DNA of 15,248 nt from Candidatus Hydrogenedentes bacterium UBA2224 (lineage in GTDB: Bacteria; Hydrogenedentota; Hydrogenedentia; Hydrogenedentales; SLHB01), in assembly GCA_002348185.1 (NCBI GenBank), contig DDYW01000174.1, positions 1-15,248 of the forward strand, in the 5' to 3' direction. The translations under genes and the position numbers were made by a program. Below the pieces are notes generated by a model. It had not been told where the DNA came from, did not search any database, and saw only the letters and a program-made list of their open reading frames with translations. How positions within the stretch are numbered: the stretch's first letter is position 1; every line of letters begins with the position of its first letter. This document shows, one piece after another, positions 7,952 through 15,248 of this stretch.

Positions 7952-9016
7952 TCAGGGCCGCTCCTCTTCGGCGGTCTCTCCGAGGGCATCCGTCCGGGGA
8001 GGCGATTCGACGCTGCCGGCCTGGGCGGTTTCCCTTTCGCGGCGTGTCCGTTGACGGAATTGCGCCAGCACATAGAATCCAAACATCGCCAGGATGAACT
8101 CGAGGATCATGGTGACGATGACATCGGCGAGGAACGTCGGGTATTCCCACACGTTGACTTCGCCCCGCGACAGGAGCGCGCCCCCAACGCCCGCGGGCGC
8201 GGTGAAGCTCGACACAATGTTGCTCAGGGCCGCGTACACGGTACAGACCCAGCCCATGATGCGCAACTCCCGCGAGACGTTGCGCACATGCTGCATGACG
8301 AGCGCCGCGACCAGACACCCGACCGTGAGCAGCAGGTTGAGGAATGCCACGGCAAGGACCATCCAATCCAGCTTGATCAGGGCGACCGCGCTGATCGCCG
8401 CGCTGAGCAGCAGCGAGATAAAGAGCCACGCGTGGGCCGAGCCGTTGTAGTCGCGGCGCTGCGGTTCCCGCCGCTCGAGCACGGGCCGCGACACATCGGT
8501 ATCGAACGGAACCGCCGCCCAACTGTTCAGGGCGGACACCCCGGTCTCGGGGGCGAACGCGGTGCGGTCCTCGGCGCCCTGCGCGCGGGCGGCTTCCTGG
8601 CTCAGGAGTTCGAACGCCCGCTGGGCCCGGGGCAGCCGCCGCAACGTCTGCAGTTCCTCGACCTGCACCGCGGTGCGGATGTGGAGCACGCAGGTGGGAC
8701 CCCCATGCCGGTGCGTCAGCAACGCCGCCAGCGCGAGAAACGCGGGGACCACCGGGATGAGCAGACCCCAGCCGGGATCGCCGAGGATGGCGCCGATGAC
8801 CGTCAAACCGAAGAAAAACGTCGCGACAATGAGCAGCGCCTTCTGCACGCGGAAGAACACGGGTGTCTGGCGCAGGGTGATGGCCTGGATGTCCGTGTAG
8901 GCGAAGCGTTTGGGACGCTGCGAGAAGAGCTGGCGGCGGAGGTAGAGCAGATGGTCCGGGCCCAGCCACACCGCTCCGCTGAGTTTGCGGTAGGGCGTCT
9001 GTGTATCCGGTTGCAT
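7952..9016 (-). CDS. Polytopic membrane protein with N-terminal PH-like segment
   Basis: This is a 354-residue protein of no firmly recognised family. The N-terminal 50 residues (AVWLGPDHLLYLRRQLFSQRPKRFAYTDIQAITLRQT, in 15-51) read like a bacterial PH-like strand pattern, with RF-Y-DIQAI as its strongest feature. Membrane segments are seen at about 58-78, 86-102, 196-214, 218-240, 252-270 and 296-317. A charged cytosolic-looking loop (105-190) contains VQVEELQTLRRLPRAQRAFELL, and the tail is acidic. The start is uncertain: ATG at 9016 has AGGA 5 bp upstream, while ATG at 9034 would add six residues and make an ATGA overlap with the upstream stop. I favour 9016 because of the ribosome site. 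The gene is 3 bp from the B-box gene. Neighbours imply a membrane component of the same assembly. Confidence 0.82.
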   Translation of the reverse strand: MQPDTQTPYRKLSGAVWLGPDHLLYLRRQLFSQRPKRFAYTDIQAITLRQTPVFFRVQKALLIVATFFFGLTVIGAILGDPGWGLLIPVVPAFLALAALLTHRHGGPTCVLHIRTAVQVEELQTLRRLPRAQRAFELLSQEAARAQGAEDRTAFAPETGVSALNSWAAVPFDTDVSRPVLERREPQRRDYNGSAHAWLFISLLLSAAISAVALIKLDWMVLAVAFLNLLLTVGCLVAALVMQHVRNVSRELRIMGWVCTVYAALSNIVSSFTAPAGVGGALLSRGEVNVWEYPTFLADVIVTMILEFILAMFGFYVLAQFRQRTRRERETAQAGSVESPPRTDALGETAEEERP

Positions 9017-9030
9017 GTCGTTCCTGTGCC

Positions 9031-9639
9031 TCATGACGCCGCCAGCGCGAACAGCCCGAGCGCTACCAGGACCGTCAGGCCGGTTACGAGCAGCAGTTCG
9101 CTGCCGGCCAGAAAGGCCGCGGCTATCATGGACGGGCTCGGGCTGCCGTCGGGCTGGCGCGAGGCGTTCCAGTAGCGAAAGACCAGAAAGAGCGACATGG
9201 GCGCGGACGCAATCAGCAGATAGGGAAAGCACATCAACGCGAGCAGCAGCGGCCACAGGGCCAGATGAAACGCGACACTGTCATAGCGGGCGGCTTCCTG
9301 CCGGGACGGGATCGGCGCCGCGTCGCCGCGCGTCAGGCATTTCGGGCAGAGGTGGCGCCCGTCGAGCTCGATGTCGCACAGCGCGCACAGGAACGCACCG
9401 CACCCGTCGCAGACCACGGTGGCCCGTTTGGCCGGGTGGAACAGGCAACTGCTCTCGCCCTCGACGAGGATGTGTTCGCCGGCGGCGCTTTCGGCGTGGT
9501 TCCGCGCCAGGGCGGGGAAGGTCGCGATTTGGTAATAGGCATTGCAGTGGGGGCAGTGACTCGGGCCGGTCTCCACTTCGGTCAGCTCTGGCAGGAACAG
9601 ACCGCATTGAAGGCATCTTGATAAGGCATCGGCCATCAT
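9031..9639 (-). CDS. Multi-zinc-ribbon membrane protein
   Basis: This 202-residue protein has three apparent metal sites in its first 105 residues. CLQC (9-12) with CPHC (29-32) forms a zinc ribbon. C65/H68, CDGC (77-80), CALC (85-88) and CPKC (98-101) form a B-box-like finger closely patterned on the 108-residue protein of this operon (C-x2-H, C-x2-CGxFxCxxC, D-GRxxCxxC). Two long hydrophobic regions follow (about 122-157 and 172-199), giving roughly four membrane helices. ATG codons at 9639 and 9636 are both possible, with a weak GAGAG just before. It starts 10 bp after the GYF_2-RDD gene stop. Sharing the B-box module with a neighbour suggests duplication of a docking domain. No enzymatic motif is visible, and the function is unknown. 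Confidence 0.85.
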   Translation of the reverse strand: MMADALSRCLQCGLFLPELTEVETGPSHCPHCNAYYQIATFPALARNHAESAAGEHILVEGESSCLFHPAKRATVVCDGCGAFLCALCDIELDGRHLCPKCLTRGDAAPIPSRQEAARYDSVAFHLALWPLLLALMCFPYLLIASAPMSLFLVFRYWNASRQPDGSPSPSMIAAAFLAGSELLLVTGLTVLVALGLFALAAS

Positions 9640-9649
9640 GCTCTCTTCG

Positions 9650-10441
9650 TCACACCCTTATCACGCGCGTGTTGCAGATGTAGTCGTGCAGCGCGCGCTT
9701 TTCGCTGTCGAACGCCGCGATGACATAGCCTATGGAAAACGTCATGCCCGTGACGAATTCGCCCCAGAAGCGTCCGAAAGCGCGGAGGTAGGTCATTTCT
9801 TCCAGGTTGCCCGTCACCACGCGCAGATGGCACGCCATTTTTCCCGGGGTGGCGCCATAACGGCCCACGAAAAACGTGATGTAGGCCATGGTGACCAGTT
9901 GCACAAAGAGATTCAGCAGGATTTGCCAGCCGAAGAAGGCGAACGGATTGGGTTCCGCGTCGGTGTTCATGCCCAGCACAATGCCCTGCACGAAGAACAG
10001 CCCGAACGAGACGGGAGACAGGATGAGCCCGTCGATGAACTTCGCGGCAAACCGGATCCAGAACCCCGCGAATTGCACCTGCGTCGCGGAGGTCAACGGA
10101 ACCCCTTCGCGGAGACGCTGTACGAAGACCGGTTTGCAGGTCGCGCAGACCGGGTGGTTGTCCATCCAGATCACGTCGTCGGACGAAACCAGGTTGCCGC
10201 ATCCGGCGCAGCGAAGGCTGTTGGGGTCGGCGAGCGCGCCGCCAAAGGTCGAGGTCGCCTCCCCGGTGGACACGGGCATGACCAGTTCGGGAGCCGCCAG
10301 GCGCACGGGCTGCCAGTCCTGCATCCCCGCGCGCCAGACCAGCGTGTTCGGTGTCAAAGCGCCCGCCAGAGCGAGGTCAGAGAGCCTCGCATCCGATACC
10401 GGCCCGGCCTCGCGACCTTGCACAATGTAGTACCAGTCCAC
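9650..10441 (-). CDS. GYF_2 - zinc ribbon - RDD membrane protein
   Basis: This 263-residue protein has three modules. Residues 2-50 match the GYF_2 pattern: WYY, GREAGPVSDARLSDLALAG, then TLVWRAGMQDW. Residues 76-104 hold a zinc ribbon or treble clef with CAGC (78-81) and CATC (99-102). Residues 120-262 form an RDD domain with R130 and D137 in WIRFAAKFIDGLIL, GATPGKMACHLRVV (196-209) and the RALHDYICNTRV ending (249-260). The start is GTG at 10441 with AAGGA 6 bp upstream, which sets the beginning of the operon. GYF_2 domains are thought to bind proline-rich peptides or act as sensors next to membrane domains. This is the second RDD gene of the operon, at the opposite end from the first. It is the first gene transcribed, and its partners remain unknown. 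Confidence 0.9.
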   Translation of the reverse strand: MDWYYIVQGREAGPVSDARLSDLALAGALTPNTLVWRAGMQDWQPVRLAAPELVMPVSTGEATSTFGGALADPNSLRCAGCGNLVSSDDVIWMDNHPVCATCKPVFVQRLREGVPLTSATQVQFAGFWIRFAAKFIDGLILSPVSFGLFFVQGIVLGMNTDAEPNPFAFFGWQILLNLFVQLVTMAYITFFVGRYGATPGKMACHLRVVTGNLEEMTYLRAFGRFWGEFVTGMTFSIGYVIAAFDSEKRALHDYICNTRVIRV

Positions 10442-10610
10442 GGATAGTCCTTCGCGTTCATGGCCAGCCTTCGCGGCCCGCCCGGCACGGTCCCAGCGAT
10501 TCCGTCTCCCCCGGCAGGATGATGCCGCGCGGTCCCACGGTTTGACTCTACAGCGGCGGCGATTGGTTTATTCGACGAAGCCCCGTGCACGGCAGGCCCC
10601 ATCGTCCTAT

Positions 10611-10640
10611 GGAATAGCGGATAGCCGTCGCGAAAGTCAA
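10611..10640 (-). promoter_or_regulatory. Candidate promoter of the ten-gene operon
   Basis: Read on the minus strand, TTGACT (10640-10635) is followed after 18 bp by TATTCC (10616-10611). The -35 matches consensus at five of six positions and the -10 at about three. Transcription would begin near 10604, leaving a leader of about 160 nt before the GTG at 10441. The -10 overlaps one copy of the CTATGGAAT direct repeat, whose other copy is at 10760-10768. The call is weak; no better minus-strand pair was seen in the intergenic region. Confidence 0.3.
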
Positions 10641-10819
10641 GACACGTACCCCCTGCCACGCACCCTGCCGGAGCGGGCCCGGATCCGGTGACGAGGCTGC
10701 CTTTCTTGACAACCCCGTGCGCAAAAACGCGGAAAGACAAGGGTGGCGGGGCTGTTGATCTATGGAATCGCAGTAAAGCATCGTGCTAGTAAGATCAGTG
10801 TTCTATATGCTTTGGGGAC

Positions 10820-10837
10820 ATTCAATAAATTCAATAA
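10820..10837. repeat. Short A+T-rich tandem duplication
   Basis: Two perfect adjacent copies of ATTCAATAA occur in the A+T-rich part of the intergenic region. They lie about 100 bp upstream of the nrdD promoter box 1 and could be an operator, an unwinding region, or a remnant of inserted DNA; nothing here decides between these. Confidence 0.5.
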
Positions 10838-10927
10838 AATGGCCGCTGTTAAAATTCTGTAATGTGCCTGATAGCAATACGTTAGGGCACTCGTGAGGTC
10901 CGGTGGATCTGGCAGGAACGCCCATAG

Positions 10928-10975
10928 GCCTCATATTTGGTGTTGACAACTGGAGTCTACCCCTATATACTGTGG
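10928..10975. promoter_or_regulatory. Two candidate NrdR boxes
   Basis: Box 1 is GCCTCATATTTGGTGT (10928-10943) and box 2 is CCCCTATATACTGTGG (10960-10975). Against the published NrdR pattern acaCwAtATaTwGtgt as I recall it, box 2 matches 12 of 16 positions and box 1 about 10 of 16. Their starts are 32 bp apart, close to three helical turns, the usual spacing of paired NrdR boxes. Box 2 covers the -10 element and box 1 abuts the -35 element of the promoter at 10943-10971, so a bound repressor would block RNA polymerase. NrdR is the ATP/dATP-responsive repressor of ribonucleotide reductase genes, which fits the nrdDG target. No nrdR gene is in the window. Confidence 0.55.
10943..10971 (+). promoter_or_regulatory. 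Sigma70-type promoter for nrdDG
   Basis: TTGACA (10943-10948, full consensus) and TATACT (10966-10971, five of six) are separated by exactly 17 bp. The expected start is near 10978-10980, about 377 nt before the nrdD ATG. This is by far the best promoter in the window, and it points at nrdD with no gene between. It is embedded between and within the two NrdR-like boxes. Confidence 0.7.
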
Positions 10976-11355
10976 TTTCATAGCGAGTACGCGCTAGCGG
11001 CATCTGCTGCACCGTGCTCGGCCCCCTGCAGTTTTATTAGACATGTAAATAGACAATTGAGGCTGACTGTTGCTGCGCTTCGTGGTGTGAATTCTGCGAA
11101 AAGCCCGAATGGCCCCGCCGCGAAGCCGCCGGGGAAACGCGCCAGTCAGTCCGGTTTTGTTGAGGATATCCCTCTGCAAGGAGGGTGGAGGAGGCCGGTC
11201 ATCGACGGGGCGTCGCGCCCTGGTGGCCGGAGGATACAGAATAGTCGGGAGGATAGCGCACCGGCTCGACGGGGTTCGGGTCTATTGCCACACAGATTCA
11301 TCCCGGTGTCCATGCATGGGCAGTCATACCGCATATCGGGGAAAGGGAAGCGCGC

Positions 11356-13503
11356 ATGTTTGACCGGATCCGCAAACGCGACGGCAGGATTGAGAAGTTT
11401 CATCCGGAGAAAATCACCTGGGCCATTTTCAAGGCGGCATCGGCGTGCGGGGGGCACGACTTTGGCCGCGCCGAGGCGCTGGGGGCGGAAGTCCTGGAAC
11501 TGGCGAAGTCGCGGTTCAACGGGGATGTGCCGGATGTCGAGAGCGTTCAGGATCTGGTCGAGAAGGTGCTCATTGAAAACGGCCACGCCCGCACGGCCAA
11601 GGCCTACATTCTGTACCGCGAAAAGCGGGCCGGGGCGCGCAATCTGAATGCGCTGATCGGCGCGACCATCGAGATGTTCTCGGATTACCTGGGCGACCGC
11701 GATTGGCGCATTAAAGAAAACGCCAATATGCAGAAGAGCATCAACGGCCTCAATAATTACGTTCGCGAGTTTTTCACGAAGAACTACTGGCTGCACGAGG
11801 TGTACCCGGCCGAGGTGCGGGAAGCCCACGAGAACGGGGATGTGCACATCCACGACTTGGGCTGGCTGGGCACCTATTGCGCGGGATGGGACCTGCGTCA
11901 GCTCCTCATGATGGGATTCGGGGGCGTGCCCGGCAAGGTCGAGAGCCGGCCGGCAAAGCATCTCCGGTCGTTTCTGGGCCAGATCGTCAACTCGACCTTC
12001 ACCACCCAGGGGGAATCGGCTGGCGCGCAGGCCTGGTCGAGCTTTGACACCTATTGCGCCCCGTTCATCCGCTACGACGCCATGACCTACGAGCAGGTGA
12101 AACAGTGCCTGCAGGAATTCATCTTCAACATCAACGTGCCCACCCGGGTCGGGTTTCAGTGCCCTTTTTCGAACCTGACCTTCGATTTGACGGTGCCCAA
12201 GACCCTCAAAGACCAGGCCGTCATCGTTGGCGGGGAGGTGCGGGAGGACACCTACGGCAGTTTTCAGGCCGAGATGGACCTCCTCAATCGGGCCTTCTGC
12301 GAAGTGATGGAAGAGGGCGACGCCAAGGGGCGCGTGTTCACCTTCCCGATTCCCACGATCAACATCACGCGGGATTTTGACTGGGACTCGCCGTCGGTCG
12401 ACGCGTTCATGCGCATTACCGCCAAGTACGGCATTCCGTACTTTGCCAACTACATCAACTCCGAGCTGTCGCCGGAGGATGCGGTGTCGATGTGCTGCCG
12501 GCTGCGCATCGATACGTCGCAACTGCGGCTCCGCGGCGGCGGCCTCTTCGGGAGCAATCCGCTGACGGGTTCGGTGGGCGTGTTCACGATCAATTTGCCG
12601 CGGGTGGGGTACCTGTCCTCGACCGTCGAAGAGTTCAAGATGCGGCTCTGGCGTCTGGTGCAGGTCGGGAAGACGTCGCTCGAGATCAAACGCAAGATCG
12701 TCGAGCAGCAGACCGAGCAAGGGCTGTATCCCTATTCCGCACACTACCTCAAGACGATAAAGGAGCGCACCGGCGAATACTGGCACAACCATTTCAGTAC
12801 GATCGGCGTCCTGGGCATGAACGAGGCGCTGCTGAACTTCATGGGCACGGACATCGTGTCGCCGGAAGGTCAGCAGTTCGCCGTCGAGATCCTGGATTAT
12901 CTGCGCGGACTGCTCGTCGAGATTCAGAACGAGACGGGTCATGTCTATAACCTGGAAGCGACGCCGGCCGAGGGCACGGCGTACCGCCTGGCCCGGCTCG
13001 ATAAGGCCCGCTATCCGGACATCATCACCGCCGGCAACGGCACCCCCTACTACACCAACTCGAGCCAGTTGCCCGTGGGATTCACGGACGACCTCTTCGA
13101 GGCTCTCGAACTCCAGGACGAACTGCAGTCGATGTATACCGGCGGCACGGTGCTTCACGCCTACCTCGGCGAGAGCATCGAAGACATCAACGTGTGCAAG
13201 CGGCTGGTCCGGCGGGCCTTTGAACGCTTCAAACTGCCCTACCTCTCGTTAACCCCGACCTTCAGCATCTGCCAGGACCACGGGTACATCCGGGGCGAAC
13301 ATTTCCGGTGCCCGGTTTGCGGGTCCGAGACCGAGGTGTGGTCGCGCGTCGTCGGGTACCTGCGCCCCGTCGACAACTACAACGAAGGCAAGAAGCAGGA
13401 GTACTTTGATCGCCGCAAGTTCAAGGTGCCGCGCGAAGCGTTTGAAGAGATGGAAACGGCGCCCGCCGGAGCCGCGGCAAACGAGGTGGAGAACGTGGCC
13501 TGA
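11356..13503 (+). CDS. nrdD: Anaerobic (class III) ribonucleoside-triphosphate reductase
   Basis: NrdD makes dNTPs from NTPs with a glycyl radical and works only without oxygen. This 715-residue protein has an N-terminal ATP-cone (about 3-92; RKRDGRIEKFHPEKITWAIF), which is the allosteric activity site answering to ATP/dATP. The catalytic barrel follows: HIHDLGWLGTYCAGWDL (164-180, with C175 as a candidate active-site Cys), then VPTRVGFQCPFSN (261-273, C269). The C-terminal zinc site is FSICQDHGYIRGEHFRCPVCG (C639, C652, C655, with H642 or H649 possible), and the glycyl radical loop is WSRVVGYLRPV with G667. The ATG at 11356 has AGGGA 7 bp upstream, and the ATP-cone begins directly. The stop overlaps nrdG by one base (TGATG). 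All key residues appear present, and length is typical. Confidence 0.97.
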   Translation: MFDRIRKRDGRIEKFHPEKITWAIFKAASACGGHDFGRAEALGAEVLELAKSRFNGDVPDVESVQDLVEKVLIENGHARTAKAYILYREKRAGARNLNALIGATIEMFSDYLGDRDWRIKENANMQKSINGLNNYVREFFTKNYWLHEVYPAEVREAHENGDVHIHDLGWLGTYCAGWDLRQLLMMGFGGVPGKVESRPAKHLRSFLGQIVNSTFTTQGESAGAQAWSSFDTYCAPFIRYDAMTYEQVKQCLQEFIFNINVPTRVGFQCPFSNLTFDLTVPKTLKDQAVIVGGEVREDTYGSFQAEMDLLNRAFCEVMEEGDAKGRVFTFPIPTINITRDFDWDSPSVDAFMRITAKYGIPYFANYINSELSPEDAVSMCCRLRIDTSQLRLRGGGLFGSNPLTGSVGVFTINLPRVGYLSSTVEEFKMRLWRLVQVGKTSLEIKRKIVEQQTEQGLYPYSAHYLKTIKERTGEYWHNHFSTIGVLGMNEALLNFMGTDIVSPEGQQFAVEILDYLRGLLVEIQNETGHVYNLEATPAEGTAYRLARLDKARYPDIITAGNGTPYYTNSSQLPVGFTDDLFEALELQDELQSMYTGGTVLHAYLGESIEDINVCKRLVRRAFERFKLPYLSLTPTFSICQDHGYIRGEHFRCPVCGSETEVWSRVVGYLRPVDNYNEGKKQEYFDRRKFKVPREAFEEMETAPAGAAANEVENVA

Positions 13504-14222
13504 TGGACATTGCCGGGTTCGAGAAGCTCTCCACGGTGGACTGGCCGGGGTGCGTCTCGGCCGTCGTGTTCACGCCCGGCTGCTCCATGAACTGCGCTTA
13601 CTGCCACAACCGTTCTCTGCTCGCCCGCGCGGACGGTCCCCGCATCCCCGTGGACAAAGTGCTGGCCACCCTGCGGGCGCGCCGGGGCTTTCTCGACGGC
13701 CTGGTCATCTCTGGCGGCGAACCCACCCTGCAGAAGGGTCTGGAAGGTTTTATTCGCGACGTCCGCCGCCTGGGGTTTCCCGTTAAACTCGACACCAACG
13801 GCACCCGGCCCGAGGTGCTCAAGCGCCTTCTGGACGAAGGCCTGCTCGATTACGTTGCCATGGACGTCAAAGCGCCCTACGGGCTGTACGAGGACGTCTG
13901 TGGGGGGGCCGTCGATCTGGACGCCGTGCACGGGAGCGTCCGTTGCCTGGTCAAAGGGGTGACGCCCTTTGAGTTCCGCACCACCGTGCTGCCGTATTTC
14001 CGGCCGCGGGACATCGCCGACATCGGGGATGCGATCCACGGCGCGGCACGGTACGTGCTCCAGCAGTTCCGTCCCGACAAGGAGATGGTGTTGCGCGATC
14101 CCCGGCTTGCGGAACCTCCTCACACCGCGCCGTGGTTTGAGGCGCGCGTCGCGGAACTCAGTGAGCGGTTTCCGGACGTCTCCACCCGGGGGGTCAACCG
14201 TCGCGCCGTAAGTACCGGCTGA
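13503..14222 (+). CDS. nrdG: Anaerobic ribonucleotide reductase activating radical-SAM protein
   Basis: NrdG uses a 4Fe-4S cluster and S-adenosylmethionine to form the glycyl radical on NrdD. This 239-residue protein has the radical-SAM cluster motif CSMNCAYCHN (27-36; C27, C31, C34), the SAM-binding VISGGEPTLQ (68-77), LDTNGTRPE (96-104), and VAMDVKAP (118-125). The length and the opening GFEKLSTVDWPGCVSAVVFTPG (5-26) fit the longer NrdG-like family (TIGR02495 type) better than the short enterobacterial NrdG of about 155 residues. The ATG at 13503 shares its first base with the last base of the nrdD stop, so the two are translationally coupled and share the promoter near 10943. It ends 20 bp from the convergent Lrp-like gene, with no clear terminator hairpin between them. 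Confidence 0.94.
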   Translation: MDIAGFEKLSTVDWPGCVSAVVFTPGCSMNCAYCHNRSLLARADGPRIPVDKVLATLRARRGFLDGLVISGGEPTLQKGLEGFIRDVRRLGFPVKLDTNGTRPEVLKRLLDEGLLDYVAMDVKAPYGLYEDVCGGAVDLDAVHGSVRCLVKGVTPFEFRTTVLPYFRPRDIADIGDAIHGAARYVLQQFRPDKEMVLRDPRLAEPPHTAPWFEARVAELSERFPDVSTRGVNRRAVSTG

Positions 14223-14242
14223 CGCGCGCTGCGTGTTGGCGG

Positions 14243-14524
14243 CTATTCCTGGAATCCGATGCTGAACATGCGCTCGAGGTCATAATTGCTGTAGGCGCGG
14301 AACCCGATCAGCGTGGTGGTGTTCATGAGACCGGCGAGTTTCAGCATGTGTTCGGTCACGATGGCCGCAAGCTGGTCGTTTTCGCGCGCGCGGATGATGA
14401 TGATCAGGTCCCAGTCTCCGGCGATCGAATAGACCTCGGCGACTCCGTCGATTTTGAGCAGCTCCTGGGCGGTCTCGTTAATCCGGTCCCTCTTGACACT
14501 CGCCAGCACAAACGCGTGTACCAT
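14243..14524 (-). CDS. Stand-alone Lrp/AsnC effector-binding (RAM) domain protein
   Basis: This 93-residue protein consists only of the ligand-binding and oligomerisation domain of Lrp/AsnC regulators. It has the strand-helix pattern HAFVLASVKRDRINETAQEL, then VAEVYSIAGDWDLIIIIRA (28-46, the Gly-x-x-Asp effector motif), then MLKLAGLMNTTTLIGFRAY. There is no DNA-binding helix-turn-helix. ATG at 14524 has a textbook AGGAGG 8 bp upstream, which excludes the longer upstream extension that reads into a repeat. Stand-alone RAM proteins form dimers or octamers and sense amino acids or modulate other Lrp-type regulators; the ligand here is unknown. It has its own promoter candidate and converges on nrdG. 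Confidence 0.9.
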   Translation of the reverse strand: MVHAFVLASVKRDRINETAQELLKIDGVAEVYSIAGDWDLIIIIRARENDQLAAIVTEHMLKLAGLMNTTTLIGFRAYSNYDLERMFSIGFQE

Positions 14525-14600
14525 GAATATCGCCTCCTGGTTGCATGAACGGCGCGGTTCCGCGGCATGCCGCACCGGCGGGGGTTGTCCATCGCCCGTT

Positions 14601-14629
14601 ATGGTAAGCGCCCGGCGCCTGCGAGTCAA
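14601..14629 (-). promoter_or_regulatory. Candidate promoter of the Lrp-like gene
   Basis: On the minus strand TTGACT (14629-14624) and TACCAT (14606-14601) are separated by 17 bp, with five of six and four of six matches to sigma70 consensus. Transcription would start near 14594, about 70 nt upstream of the ATG at 14524. The -35 is the same hexamer as in the candidate operon promoter at 10640-10635. Confidence 0.5.
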
Positions 14630-14665
14630 CGCAATCAAACGAACGCCAGAACCAGACAAAGACCC

Positions 14666-14692
14666 GAATGGACAGAATGGACGGAATGGACG
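14666..14692. repeat. 9-bp tandem array, three units
   Basis: GAATGGACA, GAATGGACG and GAATGGACG follow one another and run directly into the left arm of the palindromic repeat (sharing base 14692). The unit is the reverse-complement equivalent of the array at 211-237. Confidence 0.75.
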
Positions 14693-14748
14693 TAGCGCAG
14701 GCGTCTCGCCTGCATTTTTGTCTTGTAGAGCTGACCCGGATGCAGGCG
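14692..14748. repeat. Palindromic interspersed repeat, copy 2 (right arm truncated)
   Basis: The left arm 14692-14715 is identical over 24 bp to that of copy 1 at 52-75. The 24-bp loop (14716-14739) has the same length and is clearly related. Only the first 9 bp of the right arm (ATGCAGGCG, 14740-14748) remain before the sequence departs, so copy 2 has lost about 16 bp, probably by junction with the neighbouring repeat. Confidence 0.8.
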
Positions 14749-14783
14749 CTCGGGTGCGGGAGCAGTGCCCCCGGCGGTCATTC

Positions 14784-14836
14784 GAACGGGGACACGTAGT
14801 CGCGCCGGGGACGGCGCTTGGAACATGTCCCCGTTC
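14784..14836. repeat. 11-bp inverted repeat
   Basis: GAACGGGGACA (14784-14794) and TGTCCCCGTTC (14826-14836) are perfect reverse complements around a 31-bp centre. The same GGGGACA word occurs at 36-42 next to palindrome copy 1 and at 10814-10820 in the intergenic region, so it may be part of a dispersed unit. Confidence 0.6.
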
Positions 14837-14912
14837 TCTGGCTTGTCCTCCGAAGCTTCGCTCGCGGGGTCATTTGGAAATCCCGGGAACAATTCCCGCT
14901 GCCCCTCCGAGC

Positions 14913-15173
14913 TGCCCTGAAGGGGCAGGCTAGAATAGCCCAGGGCAACGCCCTGGGTTAGGTGTCGCCAAACAGATACGCCCTGAAGGGGCATCCCGAA
15001 CCCAGAGAAGACACGAAACCGGCCATGCCTCAATCGCGTTCTCAAATCCTCCTCCATATCGGGATCGAAATCGAAATCGAAATCGGGATCGCGGACGCCA
15101 TCCATGATCTCCTGATATAAAAATCTGATGAAAAACACGCGTGAGATTGGAGCCTAGATTGCCCCTTCAGGGC
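14913..15173. repeat. Cluster of REP-like palindromes
   Basis: The 14-mer GCCCTGAAGGGGCA occurs at 14914-14927 and 14980-14993 in direct orientation and again inverted at 15160-15173. Between the first two lies a strong hairpin with arms CCCAGGGC (14939-14946) and GCCCTGGG (14950-14957). The inverted pair 14980/15160 encloses about 166 bp that contain the hexamer array. The layout resembles REP/BIME-type intergenic elements or a small non-autonomous mobile element. No transposase or target duplication was identified. Confidence 0.65.
15058..15091. repeat. ATCGAA hexamer array
   Basis: Units run ATCGGG, ATCGAA three times, ATCGGG, then ATCG, giving a symmetrical array with variant end units. 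On the minus strand it would encode alternating Asp-Phe and Asp-Pro. It lies inside the inverted 14-mer pair described at 14913-15173. Confidence 0.7.
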
Positions 15174-15195
15174 GTAACGCGTTGGAAGATCGCTT

Positions 15196-15248
15196 CCCGG
15201 GGCGCCGTCACGCGTCCCGCTGTGCGGGCCCGCGTGACTTGCCCCGGG
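15196..15248. repeat. Long three-step hairpin at window edge
   Basis: Three nested stems are collinear: CCCGGGGC/GCCCCGGG (15196-15203 with 15241-15248), GTCACGCG/CGCGTGAC (15207-15214 with 15231-15238) and CCCGC/GCGGG (15216-15220 with 15224-15228), with a TGT loop and 1-3 nt bulges. That gives 21 base pairs in 53 nt. No T-run can be assessed because the window ends at the outer stem. It could be a terminator for a gene beyond the edge, a transposon end hairpin or a REP element. Confidence 0.7.

Larger units (their letters stand above)
10442..11355. other. Divergent intergenic region between operon and nrdDG
   Basis: This 914-bp stretch has no supported gene. Open frames at 10548-10781, 10803-11012 (minus), 10937-11647 and 11109-11363 (plus) lack recognisable protein features, and the last two run into nrdD in another frame. 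Its middle part (about 10755-11070) is clearly richer in A+T than the rest of the window. It holds the nrdD promoter and NrdR-like boxes (10928-10975), a minus-strand promoter candidate (10611-10640), a 9-bp direct repeat CTATGGAAT at 10607-10615 and 10760-10768, and a roughly 377-bp nrdD leader containing GGA-rich segments. Confidence 0.6.
14525..15248. other. Non-coding repeat mosaic at right flank
   Basis: Apart from the promoter of the Lrp-like gene, this 724-bp stretch contains no credible gene. An open minus-strand frame of 167 codons (14635-15138) translates directly through the 9-mer array, the palindromes and the hexamer array and so has repetitive, family-free sequence. The stretch contains, in order, a 9-bp tandem array, a truncated palindromic repeat, an 11-bp inverted repeat, three copies of a 14-bp palindromic motif, a hexamer array and a 53-bp hairpin. 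Confidence 0.65.

Overview
The window is GC-rich DNA, apart from one A+T-rich intergenic patch. Genes are tightly packed with ATGA/GTGA stop-start overlaps, Shine-Dalgarno motifs are of the GGAG type, and both ends carry palindromic and microsatellite-like repeats. There are no rRNA or tRNA genes, so the organism cannot be named. The gene set (a MoxR/DUF58/DUF4129/DUF4350/SpoIIM/RDD cluster plus GYF_2 and zinc-ribbon membrane proteins) and the repeat style suggest an uncultured, Gram-negative, anaerobic or facultative bacterium of the Hydrogenedentota/Planctomycetota/Verrucomicrobiota kind. That placement is an inference.

Layout. Positions 1-327 are non-coding and hold a perfect 25-bp inverted repeat and a 9-bp tandem array. 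Positions 328-10441 form one minus-strand operon of ten genes, read from right to left: GYF_2-zinc ribbon-RDD protein, zinc-ribbon membrane protein, polytopic protein with an N-terminal PH-like segment, small B-box-like membrane protein, membrane domain/DUF4129 fusion, DUF4350 protein, MoxR AAA+ ATPase, DUF58 (VWA-like) protein, SpoIIM/DUF95 protein and RDD protein. Almost every junction overlaps by 4 bp or is separated by 3-14 bp. Positions 10442-11355 are a 914-bp divergent intergenic region. It contains a near-consensus sigma70 promoter on the plus strand with two candidate NrdR boxes 32 bp apart, and a weaker candidate promoter for the operon on the minus strand. Positions 11356-14222 encode the oxygen-sensitive class III ribonucleotide reductase NrdD and its radical-SAM activase NrdG on the plus strand. 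Positions 14243-14524 encode a stand-alone Lrp/AsnC effector-domain (RAM) protein on the minus strand, with its own promoter candidate. Positions 14525-15248 are a non-coding mosaic of inverted repeats, a hexamer array, and a long three-step hairpin that ends at the window edge.

How the genes work together. In characterised relatives MoxR ATPases act as chaperones on VWA-domain partners. Here the ATPase is translationally coupled to a DUF58 membrane protein and sits among five or more polytopic membrane proteins, which points to one envelope-located assembly. The core order resembles the mycobacterial moxR2 neighbourhood (DUF4350, MoxR, DUF58, SpoIIM, RDD). The four leading genes, three of them with treble-clef or zinc-ribbon cysteine clusters, are the less familiar part and the best candidate for an undescribed extension. 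NrdD and NrdG together supply dNTPs without oxygen, and their promoter looks controlled by the dATP/ATP-sensing repressor NrdR.
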